From the NCBI GenBank assembly GCA_002786065.1, contig NHNY01000001.1, positions 1,550,001-1,614,000 of the forward strand: 64,000 bases of DNA. Reading direction: 5' to 3'. Made by a program: the position numbers and the translations under genes. Below, piece after piece: positions 17,668 to 28,354 of the stretch (its first letter is position 1; the number at the start of each line of letters is the position of its first letter). This DNA is from Microcyclospora pomicola (lineage: Eukaryota; Ascomycota; Dothideomycetes; Capnodiales). The notes below the pieces were generated by a model. The model was not told where the DNA came from and ran no database searches. It worked only from the letters and a program-made list of their open reading frames with translations.

Positions 17668-19587
17668 ATGGCTGCAGAATCGGAGTCCTTGCCAAACGGC
17701 CATAAACGAGGCTACGAAGAAATCGCATCAAAAGATCCGGAGCAAGAAGCAAAGAACATCGCATCTGAGTCTGACTCTGACGATGATCTTGGGCCAGCAC
17801 TTCCAGCAGCGGATGCGCCGAAGAAGAAACGACGGAAGCTGGCATACGAGAGACAATATGTGTCTGCCTTACCTGCCAGTACTCGATATTCGAAGTCCTT
17901 GATGCACAAAGATCAGCTCTCCTTCTGTACATTCACACCACATACCGATTTTCTCATCACAAGCTCAGTCGATGGCTATGTCAAGTTCTGGAAGAAGATC
18001 GCGGATGGTGTTGAGTTTGTGAAGGAGTTCAAGGCGCATGAAGGTGAGATCAAGAGCGTGACGGTCAGTTCGGATGGCAGGTGCTATGCAACAGCAGGAG
18101 TGGACAACACTGTCAAGATCTTCGATGTCGCGACATTCGACCTGCTGGCCATACTGGAACCAGAAGTGAAGCCCAAGTGCGTGTGCTTCGTGCATGGCCA
18201 CGGAACGTCATATCCCATACTGGCAATGTCGAGTGAAGACAGTGGACACATCTTCATATTTGATGGTAGGGGCGAGAACACGACACCGATCCATACCTTG
18301 ACCTCGATACACCGAAAACCTGTTCAAACCATGGCTTACAACAATGCTTTCGACTGCGTTGTCTCTGCGGACGAAAGCGGCATGGTGGAATACTGGCGAC
18401 CATCGGGCAATTACGAAAAGCCGGACAATGTCTTCGACATGAAAAGCACAACATCTTTGTTCGAGTTCAAAAAAGCCAAATCAGTTCCCTGCTCCGTCAC
18501 CATCTCTCCCTCTGGCACTCACTTCGCCACTTTCTCCTTTCCAGACCGGAAAGTACGCGTCTTCGACTTCGCTTCAGGCAAACTGTACCGTACCTATGAC
18601 GAGTCTGTCGGCACCATCTCAGAAATGCATCAGGCGGGCACGCTTTCCAGCGAGCCGCTTGAACCTATGGAGTTTGGCCGACGCGTAGCCATCGAGCGGG
18701 AGCTCGAGAAGCCCTCCATCAGTAACAAGATCAATGTAATATTCGACGAGAGCTCCAATTTTGTCCTTTACGGCAGTATTCTGGGCACAAAGGTCATCAA
18801 CACTTTGACGAATCGACTAGTCAAGACCTATGGACGTGAAGAGCCTTTTCGTCCTTTGAATCTTGCGTTGTTTCAAGGTCAACCCAAGAAGAAGGACATT
18901 GTCACCATCCAAATGGCCGCGTCAGACAATCCCCTGCTTGCCGAAGCTGAAGCACGCGATGCCATGCTCGCGACGACTGGTGTGGGCAAAGTGCGCTTCT
19001 ACATGTTCACCAACGACTCCAACATCTCCAAATCTGATCGCGACATCCACAACGAAAAGCCACGAGCTCTGAACTCTGCCCAACAAGCTGCGCAAGAAGC
19101 GGCCGAGCGCTCCGCTCGCCTCGGAACTTCGGCGACCATCCACACCACGCTCGGCGACATGCACGTTCGCCTGTTTCCCCAACACGCGCCCAAAGCCGTC
19201 GAGAACTTCACCACGCATGCTCGGACGGGATACTACCGTGACATCATATTCCATCGAGTGATCCGCAAGTTCATGATCCAGACCGGCGATCCGCTGGGCG
19301 ACGGCACCGGGGGCGAGTCGATCTGGGGCAAGGAGTTTGAAGACGAGTTCACGCCCGAGCTGCGTCATGACAAGCCGTATATGCTCAGCATGGCCAATGC
19401 AGGGCCCGGCACGAACGCGAGTCAGTTCTTCATCACGACGGAGAAGGCGCCGTGGTTGGACAACAAGCACACCATCTTTGGGAGGTGTGTCCGCGGCGTC
19501 GACGTGGTGCACGCGATCGAGAACGTGAAGGTATGGAAGGAGAAGCCGGTGGATGATATCAAGATCGTGGACATTACTGTGTCATGA
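17668..19587 (+). CDS. WD40-repeat peptidyl-prolyl isomerase (PPWD1/cyp15-type cyclophilin)
   Basis: A 639-residue single-exon protein. An acidic N-terminus (SDSDDDLGPALP and a KKKRRK basic patch that may be nuclear) precedes WD40 repeats from about residue 75 to 330, e.g. YVKFWKK, TVKIFDV and VEYWRPSG. A linker leads to a full cyclophilin domain from about residue 488 to the end. Catalytic and cyclosporin-site residues are present: FHRVIRKFMIQTGD, FITTEKAPWLDNKHTIFG and ANAGPGTNASQFF. PPWD1 in animals is a spliceosome-associated isomerase, and filamentous fungi have the same fusion (called cyp15). The upstream ATG at 17596 is disfavoured because its 24 residues are not conserved in style. 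Tail-to-tail with IRE1, 157 bp apart, so the 3' UTRs probably overlap. Confidence 0.93.
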   Translation: MAAESESLPNGHKRGYEEIASKDPEQEAKNIASESDSDDDLGPALPAADAPKKKRRKLAYERQYVSALPASTRYSKSLMHKDQLSFCTFTPHTDFLITSSVDGYVKFWKKIADGVEFVKEFKAHEGEIKSVTVSSDGRCYATAGVDNTVKIFDVATFDLLAILEPEVKPKCVCFVHGHGTSYPILAMSSEDSGHIFIFDGRGENTTPIHTLTSIHRKPVQTMAYNNAFDCVVSADESGMVEYWRPSGNYEKPDNVFDMKSTTSLFEFKKAKSVPCSVTISPSGTHFATFSFPDRKVRVFDFASGKLYRTYDESVGTISEMHQAGTLSSEPLEPMEFGRRVAIERELEKPSISNKINVIFDESSNFVLYGSILGTKVINTLTNRLVKTYGREEPFRPLNLALFQGQPKKKDIVTIQMAASDNPLLAEAEARDAMLATTGVGKVRFYMFTNDSNISKSDRDIHNEKPRALNSAQQAAQEAAERSARLGTSATIHTTLGDMHVRLFPQHAPKAVENFTTHARTGYYRDIIFHRVIRKFMIQTGDPLGDGTGGESIWGKEFEDEFTPELRHDKPYMLSMANAGPGTNASQFFITTEKAPWLDNKHTIFGRCVRGVDVVHAIENVKVWKEKPVDDIKIVDITVS

Positions 19588-19744
19588 TGGCATCAAACTC
19601 GTGCTAGCTATACTTGATAAAACATACAGTCCGAAACTCTCGAATTTTATGATTACAATTCGTACAGTTGGGCTTTAGTTCGCCCCTCATGACGCTGAAA
19701 CAATATCGCTAAGCTTAAAAAGAGCGCCGACCGCCGCGTAGGTT

Positions 19745-22700
19745 TCAAATGGATCCCAAGACGAAGTAACCTTTGAACCGATCGTTCCCTTGAATGCCCG
19801 TATCGTGAATAACATCGTAGCAAGCCATCAAAAGTCGCGGGAATCTGTTGCACCAGTAGCTGAGATAGCCAGCCGCCAGTGGACCCACGCGTCTCTTCAC
19901 GTCCTCCGGCATGTCCTCATAGTGATTCTTCTTGTTGCGCAGCGCTCTCAGTAGATCGAGCAGGCGGTTGCCGCTGTACTTCCTTTGCTTACCGAGAGTG
20001 TCGACAAAATGGCGATCGAGTTTGGACAAGAAGTCGGCGCGGTCATAAGATGCACCAACAACTTCTTCCATGTGGTTTTCGAGGGCACGCAGATGGTCGG
20101 AGTCGCCGTAGTAGTCGTCGTCAACGACGCCACGCGGTTCGCGCTCGAAGTGATCACTAACGTCGCACAAGAATGCAAGTCTCTTTTCCGCCGACCAGAA
20201 GAATGGATGATGGAGAACTTGAAAGGCTGTAGGTCTCTCCTCGGGTTGATGTGCCAGCATCGAACTGATGAGCTGCATCGGCTCATAGGCGTCAGACCAT
20301 CGCTCTAAGACTTCCATCTTCTTGTTGTCGCGCTTGATGTTGAGTTCCCGAAGCTGCTGCCATCCGTTCTCATCTTCGTAAGGATGCGTTCCGTCAGTGA
20401 GCACCCAGAAGAAGAGACAACCGAGCGAAAAGATGTCTGCTGCCCGCTTGACGCCGCTTGGAACGCCATTGGCATTCTCACTACCATTGGTGTGTGAGTG
20501 ACTCTGGCTATGTTGGCTGAGTGTGTCTCTTGGCTGTGAGATGAGTTCGGGAGCCTTCCATCCAGATGTTCCAGCATTACCGGTAGGATCGATCAGTGTG
20601 CTGACATTTTCTGGTAGATTCTTGCCGAGACCAAAGTCGGAGATGACGAGGCGAGGGCCGCTGTTCTGGTGCTTTTTGGGGAATGCCACCAGTATGTTCT
20701 GCGGTTTGATATCTCGGTGGATAATTCGCAAGTTATGAAGATGGTATAGACCTGCTGCGAGTTGCTGCAACGCTTTGGGGACGTCTTGCTGGATGGACAG
20801 CTTGAGATTTTGTAGTTGAGAATGGCGTTCTTCCGTCTTAGCTTTCTCTGCCTCCCATACTTCGAACAGACTAGCCTGACACAGCTCAACTGCAATGTAA
20901 AGGAAGTGGCTATCCTTTTGTTGACAGAAGTACCGAACGACATTGGGGTGGTCGTCGCTTTGCTGCAAGAAGGACACTTCCTGAGATGCTAGCTCGTAGT
21001 ATTGCGACAACATGCGTTTCACAGCGACATCTCGACCCTCGAATGAGCCTTCGAAGACTGAGGTACCACAGCTGCCCTGCCCAATTACCCGATCAGTATG
21101 TATGATCAAACTGTTAATCTGCAGAGGACCAGAAACTTGTGGGCTTTCAGACTCGGCTACGCTGATCACTTCTGGGGCCTTCGGAGCCGGTGGTGGCGGA
21201 GGCGTCTGTCTTGCCTTACGAGCTCTGGCTTCTGCTGCCGCGGCCTCCTTCTCCTTTTGTTTACGGCCGCCCCTCTTGCCTCGTTTATGTGCTCCTTTCT
21301 TGGGTGTATCAACAACATCTTCTTTCGCGTCGGCATCGGGTGAGTCTCCAGCCTCATTGCTCTCGGTCGGGACAAGAAGATCGTCCTCTTGCGTAGTATC
21401 TTGTTGCGACGGCTCCTCCACAGGAAAAATGGTCTCGGTTGCCGGTTCCTGCTCCCGCACTTTAGGAGTGGCTGGGACATCGTCGTCAATGACCGGGTCG
21501 GGTAAACTTATGATAGTCTTGATCGGGACAGGGACTTTGAGTGGCTCCGGTATGATCCTCCTCTGATTGCCTAACAGCTTTTGCTGATACAACATCCCGC
21601 ATGTTGCTAGAGTGATGACCAAAGCTAATAACAGTGAGCCAAACGATGGCACGCGATGCCGCCAACCATCTTGGGCATAGTCAATCAGATCTGAAGTGTC
21701 GTTCAGTTCATCCAAAGGCGGAGCATCAATGCCAGGGTACTCAGGAGCACCGATCATAGGCGTTCCCGGCCTCTGGGTCTGTGGGGAAAGCTGATGAACG
21801 CCAGCGAACTTCTCTCGATAGGTTTTGGACATTGGCAGCGTAGCTACGCTGAAATAATCTTCGGCATAGCATTGAGCGGTTGAAGCACCGTCAGTCACAG
21901 CTGGGTAATTCGCTTCAGAGAGGGCGTACCAGCTGCCTCCAGCGGTGCAGTTGACAAAGATGCTTTCGAATGGATCATCTTCCAGACCAGCGAATTCGTT
22001 CAGAGACGGACCAACAGGCTGTGGCAGAATGACCAGTGATGGATCGCTTGACTGATCATCGGCCGGCCGAACGACGTCGAAGACTCGTGCCACAGGCGAC
22101 GAAAGCTTCTCGTGGTAGATTGGTTTGCTTGCACTGACGGCACGCCAGTCTTTGTGGCCACCAAGATCGAACCCGAAAATCGTGCCATCATGCTTGGTGT
22201 ATACATACTTCCGATCCATGGTTCGTGTATACTTGTTTCGCAGGTCTTGATCACGGTTATTCGGCGCCCACTCGAAGTACTTGATGGTGCTAATCTGCTC
22301 GCCAGTGTTCCGATCCTGGATGCCAATGGTGTACTCGGTCTGACCGAGCGTCAATGTGCCAATGGTCTCGCACTCGTCCTCGTCCAGAGACTCGAGCGGA
22401 TTCACGCGGCGGCAGCTCTGATCTGCATTGGTGATGGAGCCAGATGAGCTGAACATTTTCAGGATGTTGCCCGTGCCAGCGTCTACAGTATAAAGCGTGT
22501 TCTTCTTCTCAGCAGTGTAAGCCACAGCTGGGTGGCCTTCACTGGCATAAGGCGCCAACTCTGCCAGTTGCTTGACCGTGTAGCCAAGCTTTTGCATGCC
22601 AATCCCCGCTCCTGGTGCATATACGTAGATACTGCCATCTTGACTCGGCTCCACTATCCATAGAGGATCCTCAGGCTCCAGGTTGTGCTCATCGGCACTT

Positions 22701-23245
22701 TTGTTGTGCCTGTGGTAGATGGTCTCTACCATCGGACGGTCCGTCTCGAGCTGCCATCTGGGCGCTCCGGTTGTCCGGTCTCTCGCGTGAATCTTTCCGT
22801 CAACAGTCGCCAGGAGGATAATGTCCTCGACTTGCCAATCCTGCAGAGACCGCGCCGGTTGTCGCGAAGAGAGGCCCGCCGTGGTGGAGGACCTGGATGC
22901 AGGAGGTGCTCGAACAGCCGGGTCAGACTCGGCCGGAGACAAAGTCGCAAGGGCGCGCTCGTCATACTTGGATGATTGTGTTTTCGATCTTTCTGTCTTG
23001 GCTCGTTTCGCGTGGGGATCTTTGTACCCACGCTGCCCACTCAAGGGAGGATTGATTGAGTCGGGTGGTAACGCTTGCCAGCGTCGTTCTGCTGCTTCGC
23101 CCAGCTGTTCGACGCCAGGACGAGAAGGGACAGCATGATTGTTCGGCTGCTGCTGCAGAGCGGCCGTGAGAGGGAGGAGTAAGCCCCAGATGAATAGGCC
23201 CTTCAAGCACACAGGAGTGCTCCTCGACTGCATATCGCCATTCAC
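19745..23245 (-). CDS. ire1: ER stress sensor IRE1, kinase and endoribonuclease
   Basis: 1166 residues, one exon. The first 30 residues form a signal sequence (core GLFIWGLLLPLTAALQ). The luminal sensor domain (about 130-500) has the PQQ-like strands VDGKIHARDRTTGAPRW and LYTVDAGTGNILKMF. A transmembrane helix lies at about 532-552 (SLLLALVITLATCGMLY). A basic, Lys-rich cytosolic linker follows. The kinase spans about 710-1015, with GQGSCGT, VAVKRM, HRDIKPQN (near 841) and DFG (near 868), all active-site residues intact. The C-terminal KEN RNase (about 1022-1166) includes FLCDVSDHFERE, YDRADFLSKLD and FPRLLMACYDVI. IRE1 oligomerises on unfolded protein or lipid stress in the ER and cuts the HAC1/hacA mRNA intron, starting the unfolded protein response. 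The target mRNA is not in this window. Confidence 0.97.
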   Translation of the reverse strand: MNGDMQSRSTPVCLKGLFIWGLLLPLTAALQQQPNNHAVPSRPGVEQLGEAAERRWQALPPDSINPPLSGQRGYKDPHAKRAKTERSKTQSSKYDERALATLSPAESDPAVRAPPASRSSTTAGLSSRQPARSLQDWQVEDIILLATVDGKIHARDRTTGAPRWQLETDRPMVETIYHRHNKSADEHNLEPEDPLWIVEPSQDGSIYVYAPGAGIGMQKLGYTVKQLAELAPYASEGHPAVAYTAEKKNTLYTVDAGTGNILKMFSSSGSITNADQSCRRVNPLESLDEDECETIGTLTLGQTEYTIGIQDRNTGEQISTIKYFEWAPNNRDQDLRNKYTRTMDRKYVYTKHDGTIFGFDLGGHKDWRAVSASKPIYHEKLSSPVARVFDVVRPADDQSSDPSLVILPQPVGPSLNEFAGLEDDPFESIFVNCTAGGSWYALSEANYPAVTDGASTAQCYAEDYFSVATLPMSKTYREKFAGVHQLSPQTQRPGTPMIGAPEYPGIDAPPLDELNDTSDLIDYAQDGWRHRVPSFGSLLLALVITLATCGMLYQQKLLGNQRRIIPEPLKVPVPIKTIISLPDPVIDDDVPATPKVREQEPATETIFPVEEPSQQDTTQEDDLLVPTESNEAGDSPDADAKEDVVDTPKKGAHKRGKRGGRKQKEKEAAAAEARARKARQTPPPPPAPKAPEVISVAESESPQVSGPLQINSLIIHTDRVIGQGSCGTSVFEGSFEGRDVAVKRMLSQYYELASQEVSFLQQSDDHPNVVRYFCQQKDSHFLYIAVELCQASLFEVWEAEKAKTEERHSQLQNLKLSIQQDVPKALQQLAAGLYHLHNLRIIHRDIKPQNILVAFPKKHQNSGPRLVISDFGLGKNLPENVSTLIDPTGNAGTSGWKAPELISQPRDTLSQHSQSHSHTNGSENANGVPSGVKRAADIFSLGCLFFWVLTDGTHPYEDENGWQQLRELNIKRDNKKMEVLERWSDAYEPMQLISSMLAHQPEERPTAFQVLHHPFFWSAEKRLAFLCDVSDHFEREPRGVVDDDYYGDSDHLRALENHMEEVVGASYDRADFLSKLDRHFVDTLGKQRKYSGNRLLDLLRALRNKKNHYEDMPEDVKRRVGPLAAGYLSYWCNRFPRLLMACYDVIHDTGIQGNDRFKGYFVLGSI

Positions 23246-25829
23246 TTCGTGAAGGCCGATTCTTCAAGCGATGGAGAGAGTAGAATGAAGGTGCCAAATC
23301 ATGTCACCCGTCAATGGGGGTGCGACGGTAGTGATAGGAATGTTGTGTGCAAGCCGTTGAATAATTCAGAAGCGATGTCAGCTTTGTGTGGGCTGAAGTG
23401 CGCGGCATCCAGGTTTGGTCGGGGCACAACATGCGAAGGATCGAAGCCGGCCGCAGCCGTGCAAGGTCACAACAGTGTGGGGGCGCTCACGTCAGGGTCT
23501 GGATTGACGCAGGAGGGAGGTTCAACTATTGCTCTATGGTTGGGATCAGGCATAACAAAGCAGCATTTGTTTCGAGTCTATGCAGATAGGCGGCGCCCGA
23601 TGCATGTCAACTCTCGACCTGTATACTCAAGCGCCCATATCGACCAGTCTGGGCATAGTCTCGCGCGCTTCGTCAGATCTGTCGAGTGTTTCAGCTGCGG
23701 CACGACAATCTGCATGTATGAATGCAACATTTGTTTCGAAACGACCCTGCCTAAGCGCAGCAGATTGAAGAAATCCATTGAGGCTCCGAGACGCTCGCCG
23801 CGTAGAGCGATCAACTCGAACAGATGCTTCTCTCCGACATCTCGCCATGCATTCCGTGCCACTTAAGAGCATCGTTATAACGCCAACAGGCCCACTCCCG
23901 ACAAGCTCCTGCATGATGCATTGAGGAGTCTTCACTGGTCACATCCAGGATGAGGACTCGGTCGTCGGTCTTACGCGTCATTGTGATGTCCGATCCTCGT
24001 TGTGCAACGATGTTGAGGTTGGTCGACGATGGTATTGTATCATATGTTGTCCTAGTGCGGCACCGTCTGCGTGAGCTCGGTTAGAGTAACACGGTGGCTC
24101 GCAGAATGCGTGCCTCATCATCGCGCAACTGATCGACAAGTTCTCAAGATGGTAGTGAATGCAAACCACCAGGTGATAATGACCAGGTCATCACTTTCGA
24201 TCTTGCCTCGAGGTGGAGGTTCTACTCTATGTAACATGCGGTTCTCTTATTATGTCGATCTCGACTTTTCGATGTCTCTATGAGCACAAAACCCACCGAT
24301 AAAAGCTACACCACGATGCAAGAAGTCTTCACCATGTCCCCATCGGTCGGTCAATCCCAGAAAAGAATTGCTTGCAGACAAGTCTGTCGTGAAGATCTCC
24401 ACACTGCAAACCAGACTTTGTACCTTAAAAGGGGTCTGGTATATCACGAGATACTTGACCTATATCGCCGTGCCCCATCTGACATTTTTCCGGACGCGGA
24501 GATAGACCTGATTAGTGACTAGGTTCGAGACGACTTGGCGGAGGAGACCTGTATGCACTCAGATCAAGATCGAGCAGAATACTATGAGCTATCTTCGCTG
24601 CTTCATGTAAAGATGCTCTGCCGCATAAAAGGCAAATGGCCTTGGTCTCACTCTGATTTCGCTAGGACGACCTTTCAGCCTAGATGGAGTATATTCGGAA
24701 GATGATCGAGAGATAGATAGTGAGTTACTCTGAACTTGACTCCAAGTGTAACCTCATACAACATCCGAGTGCCTTGCTCCGTAACCTCAGGATTTGATTC
24801 GTTTTGCTTGGGTATTCTTGGAAAGATTGAGTGGCCCAAAAAGGGCCCGAAGGTAGCTACGCCATGAAAGCAATTATGTTTGTCGGAGCGAATGAGAGTG
24901 ATATGACTGCGGTAGAGGCATCTCAGCTGTGGAGTAACGACCGAGGATAACAAGCACAATGTCGAGTGATTTGTGGAAACCATACGCGAGGAAGATGAGC
25001 TCGCGCGTCACAACTTCTCGATATGGCAGTTGTCATAACTTCAGTCCGAATCTTCAGTTCTTGTACCGAGGATTGAAGTGTTGCTCGAGACATCGTTACT
25101 TACACGTCCCGTGAGGTGCAGGACGACGGAGTTGGCGGCCACAGGACTGAGAATGTTTAGGTTCGCTGCTGTATAGCGAATGCCAAGCGAGGTGATGTTA
25201 GATCTCAAGACGGAGCCCTCGACAGTCCAAGGATATCGCTCTGAACAGCACGCATTCGACGAGTGTACTACTAAAGTTGATTTGTAGCCTCACGAACACA
25301 ACAGTCCAGGAGGATCTACACGATACAAAGGAGGAAAAAGGCTGTGCGATTGATCATTGTCCTCGACCTCACAGAAAGAAGCCCAAGACACCCATAACCC
25401 CCCGCTTACATTACTCTCCACTGGCACAGACGGTTTTCGTCGTCATGGAGCCACACACCGATGCAGTGCACCGACGGGCTCTCGATTCGAAAATGCTTTT
25501 AAAGGCCGTGTTCTCTTTGTTTTGCGTTGTTCATGGAGAGGGAAAAGAAGAAGTCGAGATTTTCGAATTTGTGAAGCGACCAAATAGGTGCTGACGCTTG
25601 GACCACAGAACGGCTTCAGCTTTGGCGACGCGCTACAACACGATAGTGCGCGTGAAGTGCTCGTGTCTGCTTTGCCCTGCCACTTCGACTTCAACTTCCA
25701 CCGATTATACAGCTGTTACATGTGCAAGCGTCTGCATGAATTCAGATCCACCGAAGCAATCTTTGCAACCACTGCCGCGCGCGAATACGCAGTCACTTCC
25801 GGTACAGCCTTTCCAGATTCGTCTGCGCA
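23246..25829. other. Long spacer between IRE1 and MCM7
   Basis: 2.6 kb without a convincing gene. A 205-codon forward frame (23249-23866) lies antisense to the expected IRE1 leader and has no domain. A 80-codon forward frame (24280-24522) is somewhat protein-like and is listed as a low-confidence ORF. The rest holds scattered short frames and the MCM7 promoter; I saw no ACGCGT cell-cycle box in the last 700 bases. Confidence 0.5.
24280..24522 (+). CDS. Small ORF of unknown status
   Basis: 80 codons from ATG to TAG/TGA-rich sequence. The second half (LKRGLVYHEILDLYRRAPSD and what follows) has a balanced, helix-like composition unlike the other frames in this spacer. I recognise no family, see no signal peptide or cysteine pattern, and cannot exclude chance. 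It stands alone between IRE1 and MCM7. Confidence 0.15.
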   Translation: MSTKPTDKSYTTMQEVFTMSPSVGQSQKRIACRQVCREDLHTANQTLYLKRGLVYHEILDLYRRAPSDIFPDAEIDLISD

Positions 25830-28354
25830 ATGGCGCTTTTACAGCACAAAGCTATCGCCAATTATGCGGAGCAGCAGGGTAAGGGTATACGTCAACGACA
25901 GTTGCGGCATGTCTGACGATTGATAGCTGCTTTTGAGGATTTCCTGAAGAACTTCAAATCTTCATCGGCCGAGACAGAAGATGCGCTGGAAGATCTCAAC
26001 CTAGACGCCGACGAAGACGAGTATGACTTGATGGAAGATGCAGGAGATGCGCAAACACGGACTCGTGGTAGCAAATCCAAGGCCAAATACATGAATATGT
26101 TGCAAGAAGTTGCAGATCGGACAAAGTCGCAAGTGTTGATCGATCTGGATGACCTGAGCGAGTACGAGAACACTCTAGATGAGGACACTGCGTTGTCGTT
26201 GAACCTTGTCGGCTCGATCGTCAGGAATGCATACCATTATATTGAGGTGTTCTCGAAAGCTGTCGATTCTTCGCTACCCTCGCCAACGACCGAACCGAGC
26301 TTCAAGGACGACGTTTTGGATATTCTCATGACTCAGAGGTCGAAGCGCAATGAGATGATCCAGCAACAGATCGAAGCACAGGTTGAGAATGGGCAGCCAG
26401 TATCTTTCTTCCCTCCGGAACTCACGCGTCGATATACCCTGAACTTCAAACCCGTCACCCCTTTCGGATCAAGTAGCGACAAGGGCTCGAAAGCACTGGC
26501 AGTACGACAGGTGCGCGGTGAGCATCTCGGCCAACTCATCACAGTTCGTGGCATTACCACGAGGGTATCAGACGTCAAGCCTTCGGTGCAGGTCAACGCG
26601 TACTCTTGCGATCGATGCGGGCATGAGATCTTTCAGCCTATTACAACCAAGCAATTCACGCCTTTGATCGAGTGTACCTCCGAAGATTGCAAGAACAGTG
26701 GAGCCAAAGGACAGCTTTTCCTATCCACTAGAGCATCTAAATTCCTACCATTTCAAGAAGTCAAGATCCAAGAGATGGCTGACCAGGTCCCTGTTGGTCA
26801 CATTCCGCGACAGCTCACTATCCATCTTCACGGAGCACTTGCCCGACAAGTGAATCCTGGAGATGTGGTGGACATTGCTGGCATCTTTTTGCCGACGCCA
26901 TACACCGGCTTCAAAGCGATCAAGGCCGGCTTACTCACAGACACATATCTTGAGGCACAATACGTCAACCAACACAAGAAGGCATACGACAGTATGATCC
27001 TGGCCGCTCCTACTATTCGTCGCATGGAAGAGCTGGAGCAATCAGGACAACTATACGAATATTTGAGCAGGTCGATTGCCCCAGAAATTTTCGGGCATGC
27101 GGATGTGAAAAAGGCTCTTCTGCTCCAGTTGATTGGTGGTGTCACGAAGGAGATGGGAGATGGCCTTCGAATCCGTGGCGACATCAATGTGTGCTTGATG
27201 GGTGATCCTGGTGTTGCCAAATCGCAGCTCCTGAAGTACATCACCAAAGTGGCTCCTCGAGGCGTGTACACCACAGGTCGTGGTAGCAGTGGCGTGGGTC
27301 TTACCGCAGCTGTCATGCGTGATCCTGTGACGGACGAGATGGTGCTGGAGGGCGGCGCTCTGGTGCTTGCTGACAATGGAATCTGCTGCATCGATGAATT
27401 CGACAAAATGGACGACAGCGATCGGACAGCGATACACGAGGTCATGGAACAGCAGACGATTTCGATTTCCAAGGCTGGAATCACCACGACACTCAATGCT
27501 CGGACGGCCATCCTCGCCGCCGCAAACCCCTTATACGGCCGCTACAACCCCCGGATATCGCCCGTGGAGAACATCAACCTCCCGGCTGCACTTCTCAGCA
27601 GATTCGACGTTCTGTTCTTGATTCTGGACACACCATCACGTGATGCGGACGAAGAGTTGGCGCGTCATGTTACCTTCGTTCACATTAACAACAAGCATCC
27701 AGAACCGCAGGGAGCCAACTTGATCTTCTCGCCCAACGAGGTCCGGCAATATGTAGCTCGGGCACGATCAAAACGACCGGTGGTCCCTAAACAAGTCTCT
27801 GACTACCTCGTGGGCGCATACGTTCGTCTTCGACAGCAACAGAAACGTGACGAGGCCGGCAACAAAACCTTCACACATACTTCGCCTCGAACACTACTCG
27901 GTATATTGCGACTCTCCCAAGCTCTGGCAAGATTGCGCTTTGCAGACGAAGTCATCACCGATGACGTCGACGAAGCTCTTCGCTTGGTTGAGGTCAGCAA
28001 GGCGAGCTTGTACGATGATAACCGAGATCGAAGAGGAGACCAGTCTGCAAGCACGAAGGTCTTCAATCTGATCCGTGGCATGCGCGAGAGTGGTGCAGCA
28101 GCAACCGGTGAGGGTAGAGGGGAGCTCGATTTGAGGAGAGTGAGGGAGAGAGTATTGGCCAAGGGCTTCACTACGCAACAACTCGAAGCATGTCTTGATG
28201 AGTACGCTAGCCTGGATGTAAGTTCAACCCTTGAAATCGGAAACGTGGCTGTGCTGAAGCTGACTTTCCACAGATCTGGCAAACTGCAGCCGAGGGTACT
28301 AGACTGGTCTTTATTGAAGCGGATGACGACGATCAAATGGACGGCGATCATTGA
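25830..28354 (+). CDS. mcm7: MCM7, subunit of the MCM2-7 replicative helicase
   Basis: Three exons: 25830-25878, 25927-28217 and 28274-28354, with introns of 48 and 56 nt; 806 residues. The 49-nt first exon gives [16 protein letters not shown] and splits a codon before AFEDFLKNF, the conserved MCM7 start. The zinc-binding region is at about 243-270 (SCDRCGHE...CTSEDCK). Walker [10 protein letters not shown] starts at residue 442, Walker B is CIDEFDKMD near 505, and the arginine finger is in LLSRFDVLF near 580. The last exon adds [20 protein letters not shown] and an acidic end. MCM7 is an ATPase subunit of the hexamer loaded at origins in G1 and activated as CMG helicase in S phase. All catalytic motifs are intact. 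It is a widely used fungal phylogeny marker, so this gene could place the organism. Confidence 0.97.

Noticed and set aside
23249-23866. 205-codon forward frame beginning next to the IRE1 start codon
   Set aside because: It is antisense to the IRE1 leader, has low-complexity mixed composition with no domain, and ends in random-looking Arg/Ser sequence.
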